Source of the DNA: CALXVA01 sp944393025
GTDB taxonomy: Bacteria > Bacillota > Clostridia > TANB77 > CAG-508
DNA: 64,000 nt
Direction of reading: 5' to 3'
Assembly: GCA_963931445.1 (NCBI GenBank)
Contig: OZ007016.1
Span: 372,001 to 436,000 of the forward strand
Shown: positions 63,894 to 64,000 of the stretch, piece after piece
Numbering within the stretch: position 1 is the first letter of the stretch
Layout: every line of letters starts with the position of its first letter
Notes under the pieces: model-generated
Told to the model about the DNA's origin: nothing
Seen by the model: the letters and a program-made list of their open reading frames with translations, nothing else
The model's database searches: none
Position numbers and translations under genes: made by a program

Positions 63894-64000
63894 CAAGTAA
63901 CACTAACAGCAATAATGCTAACCCATGTACTAATAGAGGAGGCAATTATAACAACAGTAACAATTACACAGCTAACCGTAACAACAATAATGCGACTAAT
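63894..64000 (+). other. DGR template repeat (TR), cut by the window end
   Basis: An Asn-codon-rich (AAC/AAT) copy of the variable region: it would read SNTNSNNANPCTNRGGNYNN and on. 63917-64000 aligns to 60181-60264 with every mismatch at a TR adenine. The 3' part, including the homing-site partner, lies beyond base 64000. Confidence 0.93.

Overview
The window looks like chromosomal DNA of an AT-rich, fermentative, anaerobic low-GC Gram-positive bacterium, most likely an uncultured Clostridia lineage. This rests on gene content: AddB, GatCAB, LexA, MreB, a CIRCE-controlled hrcA-grpE-dnaK-dnaJ operon, pyruvate formate-lyase with its activase, bifunctional AdhE, rubrerythrin, FeoA/FeoB, a sortase-type surface protein and prepilin-like exported proteins. 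Species cannot be named from sequence alone.

Layout. 0-11 kb: two unknown proteins, a NUDIX hydrolase, addB, pgeF, an LD-carboxypeptidase, a family 4 uracil-DNA glycosylase, an ADP-ribose pyrophosphatase and a GltD-like oxidoreductase. 11-19.5 kb: exported Cys-rich zinc-ribbon proteins (one sortase-anchored, one prepilin-like), a HExxH protein and leuS. 19.5-34 kb: guanine deaminase, adhE, hydrolase and kinase genes, gatCAB, patatin, a zinc-type ABC transporter, trpS, obg. 34-40 kb: lexA, mreB, a TetR/acyl-CoA synthetase pair. 40-44 kb: a small SHOCT-domain membrane operon, an ISL3-family element and two tRNAs. 44.7-50 kb: the heat-shock operon. 50-58.7 kb: pfl genes, a biotin ligase, rubrerythrin, feoB and feoA. 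58.8-64 kb: a diversity-generating retroelement (DGR).

Two signals stand out. First, eight reading-frame breaks lie in six otherwise intact genes (addB, the Cys-rich LPxTG-type gene, a prepilin-like gene, znuB-like, feoB three times, and the DGR reverse transcriptase). All eight have the same form: the in-frame codon is CGG, the next base is A, and skipping the C restores the family protein with glycine (GGA) at that point. In-frame CGG is otherwise almost absent. This suggests +1 recoding at CGG-A (or a CGGA four-base glycine codon), unless it is a motif-specific data artefact. Second, the 3' end holds a DGR: a pilin-like target gene with a variable region, a MutS-like accessory gene, avd, the reverse transcriptase, and a template repeat cut by the window edge. 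Over 84 aligned bases every VR/TR difference is at a template adenine. An IS256-family element with an 8-bp target duplication sits just after the target gene.

The window also carries several dispersed repeat families: a nested palindrome of about 125 bp with compensatory stem changes (four copies, one in frame inside addB), a TATTGTATAGGAAAAATCG element, and a GGGACAGGTCTTAAAACGAA element bracketing the znuA-like gene.
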